In this document: positions 1-8,961 of the stretch, piece by piece
Layout of the letters: each line of letters opens with the position of its first letter
How positions within the stretch are numbered: the stretch's first letter is position 1
From: Pedosphaera sp.
Lineage (GTDB): Bacteria; Verrucomicrobiota; Verrucomicrobiia; Limisphaerales; UBA9464
Length of the DNA: 36,030 bases
Assembly (NCBI GenBank): GCA_009695205.1
Contig: SIBK01000050.1
Coordinates: 1 to 36,030, forward strand
Direction: 5' to 3'
Program-made: the position numbers and the translations under genes
The notes under the pieces: model-generated
The model's input: the letters and a program-made list of their open reading frames with translations, nothing else
Database searches by the model: none
Told to the model about the DNA's origin: nothing

Positions 1-39
1 AGTCCTCGCGTCCAGTCGTACGTCCGTGATCGAATCGTG

Positions 40-1245
40 TCACGAATCGCGTTTTCGCCAGACATAGCGAAACATCAATACTCGCAAGGCGGCGGCCAGG
101 GGAATGGCGAGGATGCCCCCGAGAATCCCGCCGAGAAGGGTGGTGCCAACCATCACGGCGATAATGATCGCCAAGGGATGCAACCCAACACGGTCCCCCA
201 TAATCTTGGGCGAAATGACCAGACCCTCGATCGCCTGCACGATGCCAAAGACCACCAGTACCAACATGGGGTGCAGCCAGTCTCCAAACTGGACAACAGC
301 AATCACCAGGGCAGTGACACACGTGGCAATGGCCCCAAGAAATGGAATCATGGTGAGAAAGACAGCCATGACCCCCAGCAACAACGCGTACTGCAGGCTT
401 ATTGCCAGGAATCCCACTGTATAGAGTACACCGTCACAAAATGCGACGAGCACCTGGCTGCGAAAGAAAACGATCAGGTAATTATTGACGGAGCGGAGTA
501 TGAACACGAGTTCGTCCTTGAACCGGGAGTTGTGAACCGGGAGATAGTCGGTCCAGCGGGAGGAGATCCCCCGCTTTTCTACGAGGAAATAGAAGGCATA
601 GACGGGGACCAACGCCAGTCCCGCGAGCACTCCGAACATGGAGCTGACGCGTGTCAACTTGCCGCCCAACCATTCGCCAATCGTCGGAAGAAACTTCAAC
701 ATCCAGCTCGAAGCCGATTGCAATGTCGCCCGGTCAAAAGCCTGGACCCACCACGAATCCGTCGCGAGAGGGGATGACGAGGGAGCCGCATTGGTAGTGA
801 CCTCCCTGAGCTCAGGGACGGCACCGCCAGCAGGGGGCGCCTGCGGAAGCCAGCGTTGGAGAAAATTCGGCGGATGAGCTATCCAGAGGTCCACCGTTTG
901 CTGGAGTCGCACCGGAACTTTTTGGACGAAATCGCTCGTCTCCCGCACGAGACGAGGGACAACACTCCCCAAGCCAGCGAAAAGAATGACGGCGGCGACT
1001 ACGAAGACGAGCAGGATGGCCCGTTGCCGTGGAATTTTGCGCCGCTCAAGAACATCGACGACGGGATCGAGGAGGTAGGCGATCACTCCCGCAATCGCGA
1101 GCGGCCACAAGACCGGGGACAAGAGCGCGACGATCTGCCCAAGGCCCCAGACTATTCCCGCGCCGGTTGCGACCAGCGCTGCGCCGGAAAGCGCAGTGAG
1201 AGCCCACCACATCACGCGGGCTTGCTTTAGGGTAGGTTGAGTCAT
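40..1245 (-). CDS. AI-2E family (PerM/YhhT-like) membrane transporter
   Basis: A 401-residue polytopic inner-membrane protein. Two hydrophobic segments open the protein, then a soluble stretch (about residues 70-200) precedes a cluster of transmembrane helices. The C-terminal half has the family's glycine/proline pattern: IPFLGA, then EGLVISPKIMGDRVGLHP, and a final GGILGGILAIPLAA helix. The family (PF01594) is named for autoinducer-2 export, but members also act as ion antiporters or general effluxers, so the substrate is unknown. The start is the ATG of MTQPTLK; an upstream extension of 50 codons is open but has no family-like sequence. It lies 153 bp downstream of the L,D-transpeptidase gene on the same strand and may be co-transcribed with it. 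Length is slightly above the usual 350-380 residues because of the proline-rich soluble insert. Confidence 0.9.
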   Translation of the reverse strand: MTQPTLKQARVMWWALTALSGAALVATGAGIVWGLGQIVALLSPVLWPLAIAGVIAYLLDPVVDVLERRKIPRQRAILLVFVVAAVILFAGLGSVVPRLVRETSDFVQKVPVRLQQTVDLWIAHPPNFLQRWLPQAPPAGGAVPELREVTTNAAPSSSPLATDSWWVQAFDRATLQSASSWMLKFLPTIGEWLGGKLTRVSSMFGVLAGLALVPVYAFYFLVEKRGISSRWTDYLPVHNSRFKDELVFILRSVNNYLIVFFRSQVLVAFCDGVLYTVGFLAISLQYALLLGVMAVFLTMIPFLGAIATCVTALVIAVVQFGDWLHPMLVLVVFGIVQAIEGLVISPKIMGDRVGLHPLAIIIAVMVGTTLLGGILGGILAIPLAAALRVLMFRYVWRKRDS

Positions 1246-1398
1246 GGAATATCTGGCGACTTCATTGAAGCTGGCGCACAAACCGACCGTGAGCAATCGT
1301 AGAGCCAGGCCGGAATTGGTTCCTGAGCCTTCCGTGGAAAAGCCAAATGGGCCTTTCGATTGGGCGAATTGGAGTTCAACCAAGATCGAATGCAACTG

Positions 1399-2643
1399 TT
1401 ACTCTTCCACCATCACCGGTGTCCCAACCGTCACGATTTGCCGCAAATAATCGGCGTTCCAGTTTGCCAGCCGGAAGCATCCGTGACTTTCCGTCCGCCC
1501 CACATCCTCAGGTCGCGGCGTGCCGTGAATGCCATAGCCGGGGCGGTCAAGGCCAATCCAGGCCACGCCCACCGGATTATTCGGCCCCGGGGGTATCACC
1601 AATTTGTGGTCGAGCGCCCGCGCTTCAGCGGACTCGGGAAATATTTCCGGATTAAATGTGTAGTTTGGGTCCTTGATCACCACTTCAACATGAAGTTCGC
1701 CGACAGGCCGTTTCTCAACCCGGGACGCAATGCTGCACGGAAAGTGCGCCAATAAGTTCCCATGGCCATCGAACGCCCGGAGCGTTTTTTGCGACAGACT
1801 TATTCGAAGTCTCGCCGCTTTTGCCCGCGGCCCCACGTATTCCACGTCCGGCACACGAACAATCTGCTCCGCGGGAACGGCCGCCCAGTCGATCTCCGGA
1901 TTCATCTGTCGGATCAGGGACGGATGGGAGTGGCTCTTTTCAGCGACCAATTCCAGAGCCGTCGCGTAGCCGAGTTCGCTGACCTCGGATTTCCCAAGCC
2001 ACGTCGCGGGGACCGGCCTCAGCCCGGCAAGATCCGAACCGGTAAGAATGAGTACGTTGGATGCTTCGCCATCCAATGTAAGTTGCGACCGCGTGGCATC
2101 GTCCAACTCGCCGGTCATCTCGAGCCCCTGACGGGCTTGAAATGCCCGCAGGGCTGCCCGAGTCTGCGAGCCCAGTGAGCCGTCAATCGAGCCACAGGAA
2201 ATGCCCAGGCGGCCGAGGGCGATCTGTGCTTCCACTGTGGACCGAACCGGGCGTCCGGAGCTCCGCGAGCCCGCGGCATGGGCAAGGACGGCCGTGTTCG
2301 TCGCCAATGGCGACGCAGACGTCAGTGGCTGGATCCGGTTGGTTGAGAGCCCCGGGATGACAAGATTCGTGGGCACCACTTCGCGGACGAGATTGGGCGC
2401 CAGGCGGATTGGGCGACTGTCGATATTGGACCGGACTACGATCGGGGGTGCTGAGGTGAACGCAACGGTAGGTCGCATTGAGGGGGGCGCCGGGATTGCG
2501 AGGGGCTGCGAACGACTGATCCAGCCATGATCCCACGCCAACCAAACCAGCCCCAGCAGTCCGAAGAGAACGACTAGAAGCCAACCTTTGCCGCGAGACT
2601 GACGGCGGCGAGCAGGGGATCGATTTTTTGAAGCGCGGGACAT
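1399..2643 (-). CDS. L,D-transpeptidase (YkuD) with peptidoglycan-binding domain
   Basis: A 414-residue cell-wall enzyme that probably makes 3-3 cross-links in peptidoglycan or attaches proteins to it. A very basic N-terminus (residues 1-19) is followed by one transmembrane helix (about 20-37), giving a periplasmic enzyme with a membrane anchor. A PG_binding_1 domain follows (GRLGISCGSIDGSLG, then ALRAFQARQGL). A LysM-like linker leads to the C-terminal YkuD domain with the HGT motif (His about 373) and the catalytic SHGCFRL motif (His about 388, Cys about 389). All active-site residues are present. The start is the ATG of MSRASKNR, just before the basic, hydrophobic N-terminus. It is divergent from the cupin gene, sharing a 139 bp promoter region. 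Confidence 0.93.
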   Translation of the reverse strand: MSRASKNRSPARRRQSRGKGWLLVVLFGLLGLVWLAWDHGWISRSQPLAIPAPPSMRPTVAFTSAPPIVVRSNIDSRPIRLAPNLVREVVPTNLVIPGLSTNRIQPLTSASPLATNTAVLAHAAGSRSSGRPVRSTVEAQIALGRLGISCGSIDGSLGSQTRAALRAFQARQGLEMTGELDDATRSQLTLDGEASNVLILTGSDLAGLRPVPATWLGKSEVSELGYATALELVAEKSHSHPSLIRQMNPEIDWAAVPAEQIVRVPDVEYVGPRAKAARLRISLSQKTLRAFDGHGNLLAHFPCSIASRVEKRPVGELHVEVVIKDPNYTFNPEIFPESAEARALDHKLVIPPGPNNPVGVAWIGLDRPGYGIHGTPRPEDVGRTESHGCFRLANWNADYLRQIVTVGTPVMVEE

Positions 2644-2782
2644 CAGCAGTTTCCCGTCGAAAAATGACCGTATCTCCGCCGTGCGGCAAGTTGGGAGACG
2701 ACCTCCGCGACGATCCCTCGACTCCAGGCTTCCCTGGCCTGCCGCCACGCGCTACAACCTCCGCCGACACTCTTCTGGAATT

Positions 2783-4048
2783 ATGAACACAGTCACCGCT
2801 CTCAAAACCGTAAAAGGCTCCACCCAAGGACACGTCGAGGCCGCGCTGGCCGAAACGGGCGGACTTCTCCGTCTTTCCCCGTGCTGGGTGCCCAGATCCT
2901 TCCTCCAACCTGGCAAGCGTCTGAAATTGCATCCAGACGACTTGTACGCATACGGGCTGCACCGAGGCGGGATCGACGAGCGTTGGTTTGCCTCGACCAC
3001 ACCGGCGGCCAACGACAACCGGACCCCGGACGAGGGTCTGAGCTACTGTGTGGTCGGGCTCGCACGCTTTACTCTGCAGCAGGCTGTCGCCGATTGCGGA
3101 GCCCTCTTGATCGGTTCGAAGATTTGGAAGAAGTATGGCAAATGGCCCGTGTATTCGAAGTTCTTCGACAACATGGGCCCCATTCCGCACCACATGCACC
3201 AGAATGCGAAACAGGCGAAGTTGGTGGGCCAGGAAGGCAAGCCGGAGTCCTATTATTTCCCGCCCCAGCACAATAACGTGGGAAACAATTTCCCCTACAC
3301 GTTCATGGGTCTCGAACCAGGCACCACGGTGTCCCAGGTGCGGAAATGTCTCGAAAACTGGAACAAAGGCGACAATGGCATCCTGGATCTCAGCCGGGCC
3401 TATCGTCTCAAACCGGGCACGGGCTGGCTGATTCCGCCGTGCATTCTGCATGCACCCGGATCGCTGTGCACCTACGAGCCGCAGTGGGGCTCCGATGTTT
3501 TTGGCATGTACCAGAGTTTGGTTGAAGGTCGCATGGTGCCGTGGGACCTCCTGGTAAAGGACATGCCCAAGGCCAAGCATCGCGACCTAGATTTTATCGT
3601 GGCTCAACTCGATTGGGACGGAAACACCGACGAGAATTTCAAAGACAATCACTATCTGGAGCCCGTGCCGGTCGCGGATACCCGCAAGGAAGGGTTCGTC
3701 GACCGCTGGATTGTCTATGGCAAAATTGATGACCAACAGCTCTTCACTGCGAAGGAATTAACCGTTGATCCGGGAACAAAGTGCACCGTCAAGGATAACG
3801 GCGCTTACGGGCTTATTTGCGTACAGGGGACGGGCAAGATCAACGGACAACCCTTGAATTGCCCGAAGCTCATCCGCTTCCATGAACTCACTGAGGATGA
3901 GTATTTCTGCACCGAAGGCGGAGCAAAGGGCGGAGTCACCTTTGAGAATACCAGCGAGACCGAACCCTTGGTTTGTCTCCGTTACTTCGGCCCCGAGGTG
4001 AATCCAGACGCTCCGTCGATGGGCGCTTACCGCCGAAACAAGTTTTAG
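2783..4048 (+). CDS. Phosphomannose-isomerase-like cupin protein
   Basis: A 421-residue soluble protein with two cupin-like halves. The first half has PHHMHQN followed by GKPESYYFPPQHN, and then IPPCILHAPGSL. These correspond in order to the zinc-binding QxH, KPE and IPxGxxHA elements of type I mannose-6-phosphate isomerases. That is motif reasoning, and the sequence is divergent, so a sugar isomerase or a non-enzymatic cupin are both possible. The C-terminal part (about residues 315-420) looks like a second jelly-roll (TVDPGTKCTVKDNGAYGLICVQG). No signal peptide is seen, so it should be cytoplasmic. The start is the ATG of MNTVTALK; the 34 codons upstream are arginine-rich and unlike coding sequence. 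It ends with TAG, 38 bp before the convergent lamin-tail gene. Confidence 0.75.
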   Translation: MNTVTALKTVKGSTQGHVEAALAETGGLLRLSPCWVPRSFLQPGKRLKLHPDDLYAYGLHRGGIDERWFASTTPAANDNRTPDEGLSYCVVGLARFTLQQAVADCGALLIGSKIWKKYGKWPVYSKFFDNMGPIPHHMHQNAKQAKLVGQEGKPESYYFPPQHNNVGNNFPYTFMGLEPGTTVSQVRKCLENWNKGDNGILDLSRAYRLKPGTGWLIPPCILHAPGSLCTYEPQWGSDVFGMYQSLVEGRMVPWDLLVKDMPKAKHRDLDFIVAQLDWDGNTDENFKDNHYLEPVPVADTRKEGFVDRWIVYGKIDDQQLFTAKELTVDPGTKCTVKDNGAYGLICVQGTGKINGQPLNCPKLIRFHELTEDEYFCTEGGAKGGVTFENTSETEPLVCLRYFGPEVNPDAPSMGAYRRNKF

Positions 4049-4086
4049 CTAGGAATACAATGGGGTCAGATCTGAATGGACCCGTG

Positions 4087-7000
4087 TCACAGAATCCGCT
4101 GGATGCGGTAGAACCGCGCAGAGGCGGTGGTGGAAACGGTCGCATTCATTTTGAAATCCGCGGCGATGGAAGCGGTTCCGATCGGAATCCAGGTTCCCGC
4201 TATGCGGTCCGATTGTTCCGTGCGATATCGCCGCCCTGGCTGCGACCGCCACACCAGGGTCAGTCGATCGCCCGAAATCCGGTGACTGAGGATGTCCGGC
4301 GAAGCGACTTCTGCTCCTGGATCATAACGGACATTCAGGACTGTCGACACACCGTCAACCGCCCGACCGCGCGACGTCGTGGCGCCGAATTGGAGACGGG
4401 AACTGCCCGGAGCCACTGTGAGCTTGGCGGTCCAATTGGAGGAATTCGTCCAGCTCACCTCGATTGGCCTGCCATCGATGGTTATCGTACGCGCATCGAG
4501 CGGGGCTGTCCCGGCGATTGAAAACGTGCCATCGACGGTGGCAATATCCTCTCCATCGTTGGTGAGAATCCGGAAGGGTTTGTCGACCCGGGCTGCCTGA
4601 TCGAGGATGTATTGCCGGCGGCTGCGGATGAAAGTCTTGGTTGCGCTGGGACTTGTAGCCGTGACGCCGTTGGCTAGAAACGCCTTATACCGGGCATCGA
4701 GGATGGGATTTGCACGGTCGGCGAGGAGCGGTCCCTGGGCTGCTTCGAGGAGTGCCTGCCAGTACATGCGTCGGAAAATGGGAATAGAATTGATTGGACC
4801 ATGATCCTTGCCGCCGGTGCTGAAGAGGTCCCCCTTCGGATCGGGGTTGTTGTTGAATGCAAAATCAATGTCCCAGATCATCAGATTCCATCGACCGTTC
4901 AGGGGACGATAGGCATACATGTTCTGGCCGCCACCGTAGGAAAAACTGTCACCGTTGTTGACGATGTGCTCGACGACATGGGTGCGGAACCATTGATCGA
5001 CATCGACTTCGCGTTGAACCGCCTGGATATAGGTGTCGCCCGTGCCCGCCACGTTGGCGGCGTTTACGAGGCGAAAGAGGTTGGTATAATTGTGCGGCTG
5101 AAGACCGAACGCCCGCTTGGCCCAGTTCCATCGATAACGCGACAACTTCTTGACGCCGCCTGCGGTGACATAGTTGTTCAGATCCGCGCCAATCGGCTGA
5201 AAATCCGAACCGGAGACATTAAACTCGAACCAAAGCTGGATTTTGTGCAGATCTCCGTCCGCATCTTCCGGAAACCACTGGTCGATCATCGCCTGGCTTG
5301 GTTGTTGCGAGTCGTCGTAGGACCCGCGTCGAACCCCATTGACGGCGATGAGCACAGGGCGCCTATGGCAAAAGGGCAGGCCAAGCTCGCGCACAATCCA
5401 ATAGGACTGAGCTTCGCGTTGATTGGATGTGTCGCCGCCGCCATTGCCAGGCTGTAGAACGGTGATTTCCTGCTCGCCGAGAAAAGGGTCATCCGAGGGC
5501 ATGGTGAAAACGTAGTCACAGTTTCCGGACGTCGGTGAACTCCAGCCGCTCTGGTGATACGGGCTGCCGCTGTACATACCCCCGGAATTATAGATCACAC
5601 GAAAGTCCCCGTACACAAACGTAGCGTCCACAGGGTCGTTGCTGAGTTTCTCGCGTCGGGTCCACCGGTCGTTGTTCGCTTTGGCCACCCACAGCCGGTA
5701 AACTCCCAGCCCGGTCTTGATTGCAGATTCGCCCCACCGGATCAGACACTCCCGATTGGCAACGGGTGATGGGAATGTCGACGCTTCTGGAATGCCCGCG
5801 GCATCGACTGCTTCGATGTAAAACGCGATCACGGCGCCACTGGGCTGTTGGGGAATTTTTGCAGCAAACCATCCTGCGCCACGATTCGTCATCGGCACGC
5901 TGTTGAAACGATTGGTCGAATCCCGGCGCCAACGGAGTGTGACGCTGTCCAGGCCGTCTGGGTCATCCACCCGTGCGACAATCAGGGCACTCTGCGATGC
6001 GGTTGGGAAGACCGGGTAGTGTTGGACGTCGGAGAGGGTGGGTGGACCGTTCGACACCGATCGAGAGTTCTGCGCACCCGGTGTCCCATGCGCTGAAACG
6101 GTGTGCAAGTCCCCGGTGGCCTCGAGCCAGTTGCCGTGTAGTCGCAGGAGGATCTGTCCCGTGCCCGCCAGCCAACGCGCCCGCGCGCGAATTGTGGCTG
6201 TCTGGCCGCTCGACAACACGGGTCGGATGGCGGCGCGTATTCGGTTGGGTCCGGTGTGGCCCGGCCCCGTTGTCCGGAGTCTCAATCCGACCGATCCATC
6301 CACTCCGAGATTCGTCGCGAGGGTCGCGTAACCGTGGGTTCCCTGAAAGTTCCAGCCATTGGTTCCATTCTCGAAGGATCCATTCACAAGACGATTGGTC
6401 GCGCCCGGCCCGACCACTTCCACAGCGTCGATCAGGCATTCCCCTTTGCCCAAGAGAACGATCTCCAGCGCGTCGGCGGGCGCCGATGAATTGCCAAGCT
6501 CGAGACGGCCGGTCGATTGTACCGTCACCCATTCGGATTTCTTCGACTCGTCACTGTCAGCCCAAGTGCCCGCACGCCGGCTGGAACTCCGAGTCGCCCG
6601 ACGTTCCAAGCTGCTCCCCCCGCCATCTGCCCAGTTCCCCCAACGTCCGCCGATGGCGTACGAGACTTCATCAACCAGGATGACCACCGTATTCGTCACG
6701 CGCTTCCCGTTGCTTCCCTGTTCGATAAACACGTCGGGCCGAACTAATTGGATACGTTCCCCCCGATTGGCGAGGGCACCCTCAAAGTTGCCGACAATGT
6801 CCGAGGCCGCCACGTTCGGATGAGCCGATCGAAGTCGCGCGGCATCCTTGGCAACCACGATCCATCCGCCGGGGGAAATCGCCATACCGGCCTCAAATTC
6901 AAAGTGAATCCCGCCATCCAGCTTCCAACCGCGCAACCCGATCGCGGTATCGCCCGGGTTGTGCAACTCGACGAACTCCTCCCACTCGTCGAGCGCGAGC

Positions 7001-8070
7001 GGATGATACAGGATTTCATTGATCACAACGGCAGGCGCCAACGGATCCGCATTTCGTTCACCGGGCGTCGGACTCGAGAATCCGATCCAATCGGAGGCGC
7101 CATCGGGATTACGGCCCCATGACCGGCCCTCGGATTGCGGCTGCGTCCGAAGTGAATCGAGAACTCGGGTGTCGGAGGAGTTTTTTAGGAACAGCTTCCC
7201 CCCTGCGGGCGCCAACGTGAAATCCAAATCGATCTCTCTGAATCGAATGAATCCGAGTGGTCCAACGACGGTGTTGTTTGGAATTCGAAACCGGTTCCGA
7301 TCGCCGTCATCGGTGAGGATGAACCCCGTGATGTCCACTGCCTGATCCGAGTAATTGAAAAGCTCGATGAATGCCACCTGTCCCTCGGCCGGGCGCGCCA
7401 GAACCTCGTTGATGAAGAGGGTCGCCCCGGCCACCTCAGGCTCGGGATCCCGCGTACCCGGCGAACCTCCAATTCGACTGCTTGCTCCCCAGGCCCGAAT
7501 ATCTCGCTCTCCATAACTAGGGCGGGCGAGAACCAACGAATGGCCCCCGCCATCTGCGGCAATCGGCCACGGGTCCATATCCCTATATTCGACATCGAAA
7601 TTGACTGCCCCCAGCGAATTTAAGAGCCGAAGCCGACCGCCGTTTTTCGGAAGTCTCCCCTCGCCCGAAAACGGCCCGAAAACATTAGTAATCCCCGAGG
7701 CCCGGAGCTCCCCCGGATTCGTCGACACGATGACATAAGCTCCCTCTGCTAGAAAATAATTCGACGGAAAGCTGAACTGAACGGCCCCGTCCAGGCGCCA
7801 GCCGCTCAAGTCCTCAAACCACGGCAGTGAGTTGTGGATCTCGACGAATTGGACCCCGGCCTTTCCGTCCCGATCCAATGGGTGGTATAGGATCTCCGAT
7901 ATCACGACACCGGACCGGCGGGAAGACGGCCCGGGAGGTTCCGGCGGAGGACGTAAAAAGCGGATGTCGAGTGCGGGACCGTCCGGTACGACCGCAAACG
8001 CGGACTGGAAGAGCGCTGAGTAGAGAGAAAAGACAAGCAGCCATGCCGCGGCGCTTTCGAAAGAATGCAT
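4087..8070 (-). CDS. Giant secreted lamin-tail / CotH-domain protein
   Basis: A 1327-residue exported protein. A signal peptide (about residues 1-26, ending SAFA) is followed by three lamin-tail domains at about 54-150, 217-300 and 347-450. Each opens with a version of VVINEILYHPL and a WxLDG strand. A lectin-like module follows (LVNGSFENGTNGWNFQG, about 562-660), then an Ig/Fn3-like module (about 677-770). A CotH-type spore-coat kinase-like domain (about 790-1130) contains RREKLSNDPVDATFVYGDF, QREAQSYWIVRELG and the conserved IWDIDFAF at about 1065-1072. The C-terminus (about 1265-1327) is the LVWRSQPGRRYR...ARFYRIQRIL type module often found at the end of secreted verrucomicrobial proteins. 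CotH relatives phosphorylate proteins in Bacillus; activity here is unproven. It is probably a surface or matrix protein. Confidence 0.9.
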   Translation of the reverse strand: MHSFESAAAWLLVFSLYSALFQSAFAVVPDGPALDIRFLRPPPEPPGPSSRRSGVVISEILYHPLDRDGKAGVQFVEIHNSLPWFEDLSGWRLDGAVQFSFPSNYFLAEGAYVIVSTNPGELRASGITNVFGPFSGEGRLPKNGGRLRLLNSLGAVNFDVEYRDMDPWPIAADGGGHSLVLARPSYGERDIRAWGASSRIGGSPGTRDPEPEVAGATLFINEVLARPAEGQVAFIELFNYSDQAVDITGFILTDDGDRNRFRIPNNTVVGPLGFIRFREIDLDFTLAPAGGKLFLKNSSDTRVLDSLRTQPQSEGRSWGRNPDGASDWIGFSSPTPGERNADPLAPAVVINEILYHPLALDEWEEFVELHNPGDTAIGLRGWKLDGGIHFEFEAGMAISPGGWIVVAKDAARLRSAHPNVAASDIVGNFEGALANRGERIQLVRPDVFIEQGSNGKRVTNTVVILVDEVSYAIGGRWGNWADGGGSSLERRATRSSSRRAGTWADSDESKKSEWVTVQSTGRLELGNSSAPADALEIVLLGKGECLIDAVEVVGPGATNRLVNGSFENGTNGWNFQGTHGYATLATNLGVDGSVGLRLRTTGPGHTGPNRIRAAIRPVLSSGQTATIRARARWLAGTGQILLRLHGNWLEATGDLHTVSAHGTPGAQNSRSVSNGPPTLSDVQHYPVFPTASQSALIVARVDDPDGLDSVTLRWRRDSTNRFNSVPMTNRGAGWFAAKIPQQPSGAVIAFYIEAVDAAGIPEASTFPSPVANRECLIRWGESAIKTGLGVYRLWVAKANNDRWTRREKLSNDPVDATFVYGDFRVIYNSGGMYSGSPYHQSGWSSPTSGNCDYVFTMPSDDPFLGEQEITVLQPGNGGGDTSNQREAQSYWIVRELGLPFCHRRPVLIAVNGVRRGSYDDSQQPSQAMIDQWFPEDADGDLHKIQLWFEFNVSGSDFQPIGADLNNYVTAGGVKKLSRYRWNWAKRAFGLQPHNYTNLFRLVNAANVAGTGDTYIQAVQREVDVDQWFRTHVVEHIVNNGDSFSYGGGQNMYAYRPLNGRWNLMIWDIDFAFNNNPDPKGDLFSTGGKDHGPINSIPIFRRMYWQALLEAAQGPLLADRANPILDARYKAFLANGVTATSPSATKTFIRSRRQYILDQAARVDKPFRILTNDGEDIATVDGTFSIAGTAPLDARTITIDGRPIEVSWTNSSNWTAKLTVAPGSSRLQFGATTSRGRAVDGVSTVLNVRYDPGAEVASPDILSHRISGDRLTLVWRSQPGRRYRTEQSDRIAGTWIPIGTASIAADFKMNATVSTTASARFYRIQRIL

Positions 8071-8217
8071 TCGGTAGTTCGTGGGGCGACGATACCGAAT
8101 CTGGGGAGGGCTCGCAACCTAAGCAAGTTTTCCAAGAGGGTTCGCTTGACCTCGGAGATCCCATATCCGAGCGTGCCCGCCGTCATGGCGGAATTGTTCC
8201 GTCCTGTCCCTGAATTC

Positions 8218-8916
8218 ATGTCTAAATCGCTGATTACTTCGATTCTCATGGCCGCCACCTTCACCGCCACCGTGTCCGCCGCGGACAAGCCTGACTTGAA
8301 GGATCCCAAACAGCGGGCCAGCTATTGCATCGGCAGCGACATTGGATCGAGCCTCAAGCGCCAGGATCTGGACCTTGATTCGGCTGCGTTGAGTGCCGGG
8401 CTGGCGGATGCTTTTGCCGGCAAACTGGTTCTGACTGACGCCGAAATCCGGGATACGCTGACCGAATTCAAGAACTCGCTCTCCTCGAAAATGGAAGCCA
8501 AGGCCAAACTGGCCGGCACCGAAAACCTGAAAAAGGGTGCCGAGTATCTCGGTGCGAATGGAAAGAAAGAGGGCGTGAAAACAACCGCCAGTGGTTTGCA
8601 GTACAAGGTGATCAAGTCCGGTACCGGAAAATCCCCCATCTCCACCGACACCGTGAAGGTTCATTACCACGGAACCTTGATCGACGGCACTCTGTTCGAT
8701 AGTTCCGTGGATCGAGGGGAACCCGTCACCTTTCCGGTTACGGGGGTGATCCCGGGGTGGACTGAAGCGCTTCAGTTGATGAAGATCGGTGACAAGTGGC
8801 AGTTGGCGATTCCCCCTGCTCTTGCCTACGGCGAACAGGGGCCTGGCGGAAAAATCGGCCCTAACAGCACCTTGCTCTTTGATGTGGAATTGCTTGGAAT
8901 TGAGAAGCCAAATTAG
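8218..8916 (+). CDS. FKBP-type peptidyl-prolyl cis-trans isomerase, Mip/FkpA-like
   Basis: A 232-residue periplasmic proline isomerase/chaperone. Residues 1-21 form a signal peptide ending VSA-A. An FKBP_N dimerisation domain follows (about 30-115, with QRASYCIGSDIG and a helical linker), then the FKBP catalytic domain at about 125-228. The catalytic domain carries VHYHGTLIDGTLFDSS, VIPGWTEALQLMKIGDKW and IPPALAYGEQG, so the ligand-binding Tyr, Asp, Phe, Val-Ile and Trp positions are kept. The start is the ATG directly before the signal peptide; 51 codons upstream are open but sit in the divergent promoter region shared with the lamin-tail gene. It ends with TAG. Confidence 0.93.
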   Translation: MSKSLITSILMAATFTATVSAADKPDLKDPKQRASYCIGSDIGSSLKRQDLDLDSAALSAGLADAFAGKLVLTDAEIRDTLTEFKNSLSSKMEAKAKLAGTENLKKGAEYLGANGKKEGVKTTASGLQYKVIKSGTGKSPISTDTVKVHYHGTLIDGTLFDSSVDRGEPVTFPVTGVIPGWTEALQLMKIGDKWQLAIPPALAYGEQGPGGKIGPNSTLLFDVELLGIEKPN

Positions 8917-8961
8917 ACCGCATTGAACGATCCTTACCCGAGATTGCGGCACCCGGTATCC

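Noticed and set aside
37..777. A 246-codon plus-strand frame over the AI-2E gene
   Set aside because: His/Gln/Asp-rich composition is typical of an antisense shadow; the minus strand encodes a clear membrane protein.
2183..3580. A 465-codon minus-strand frame overlapping the L,D-transpeptidase and cupin genes
   Set aside because: It is antisense to the cupin gene and out of frame with the transpeptidase, with no domain of its own.
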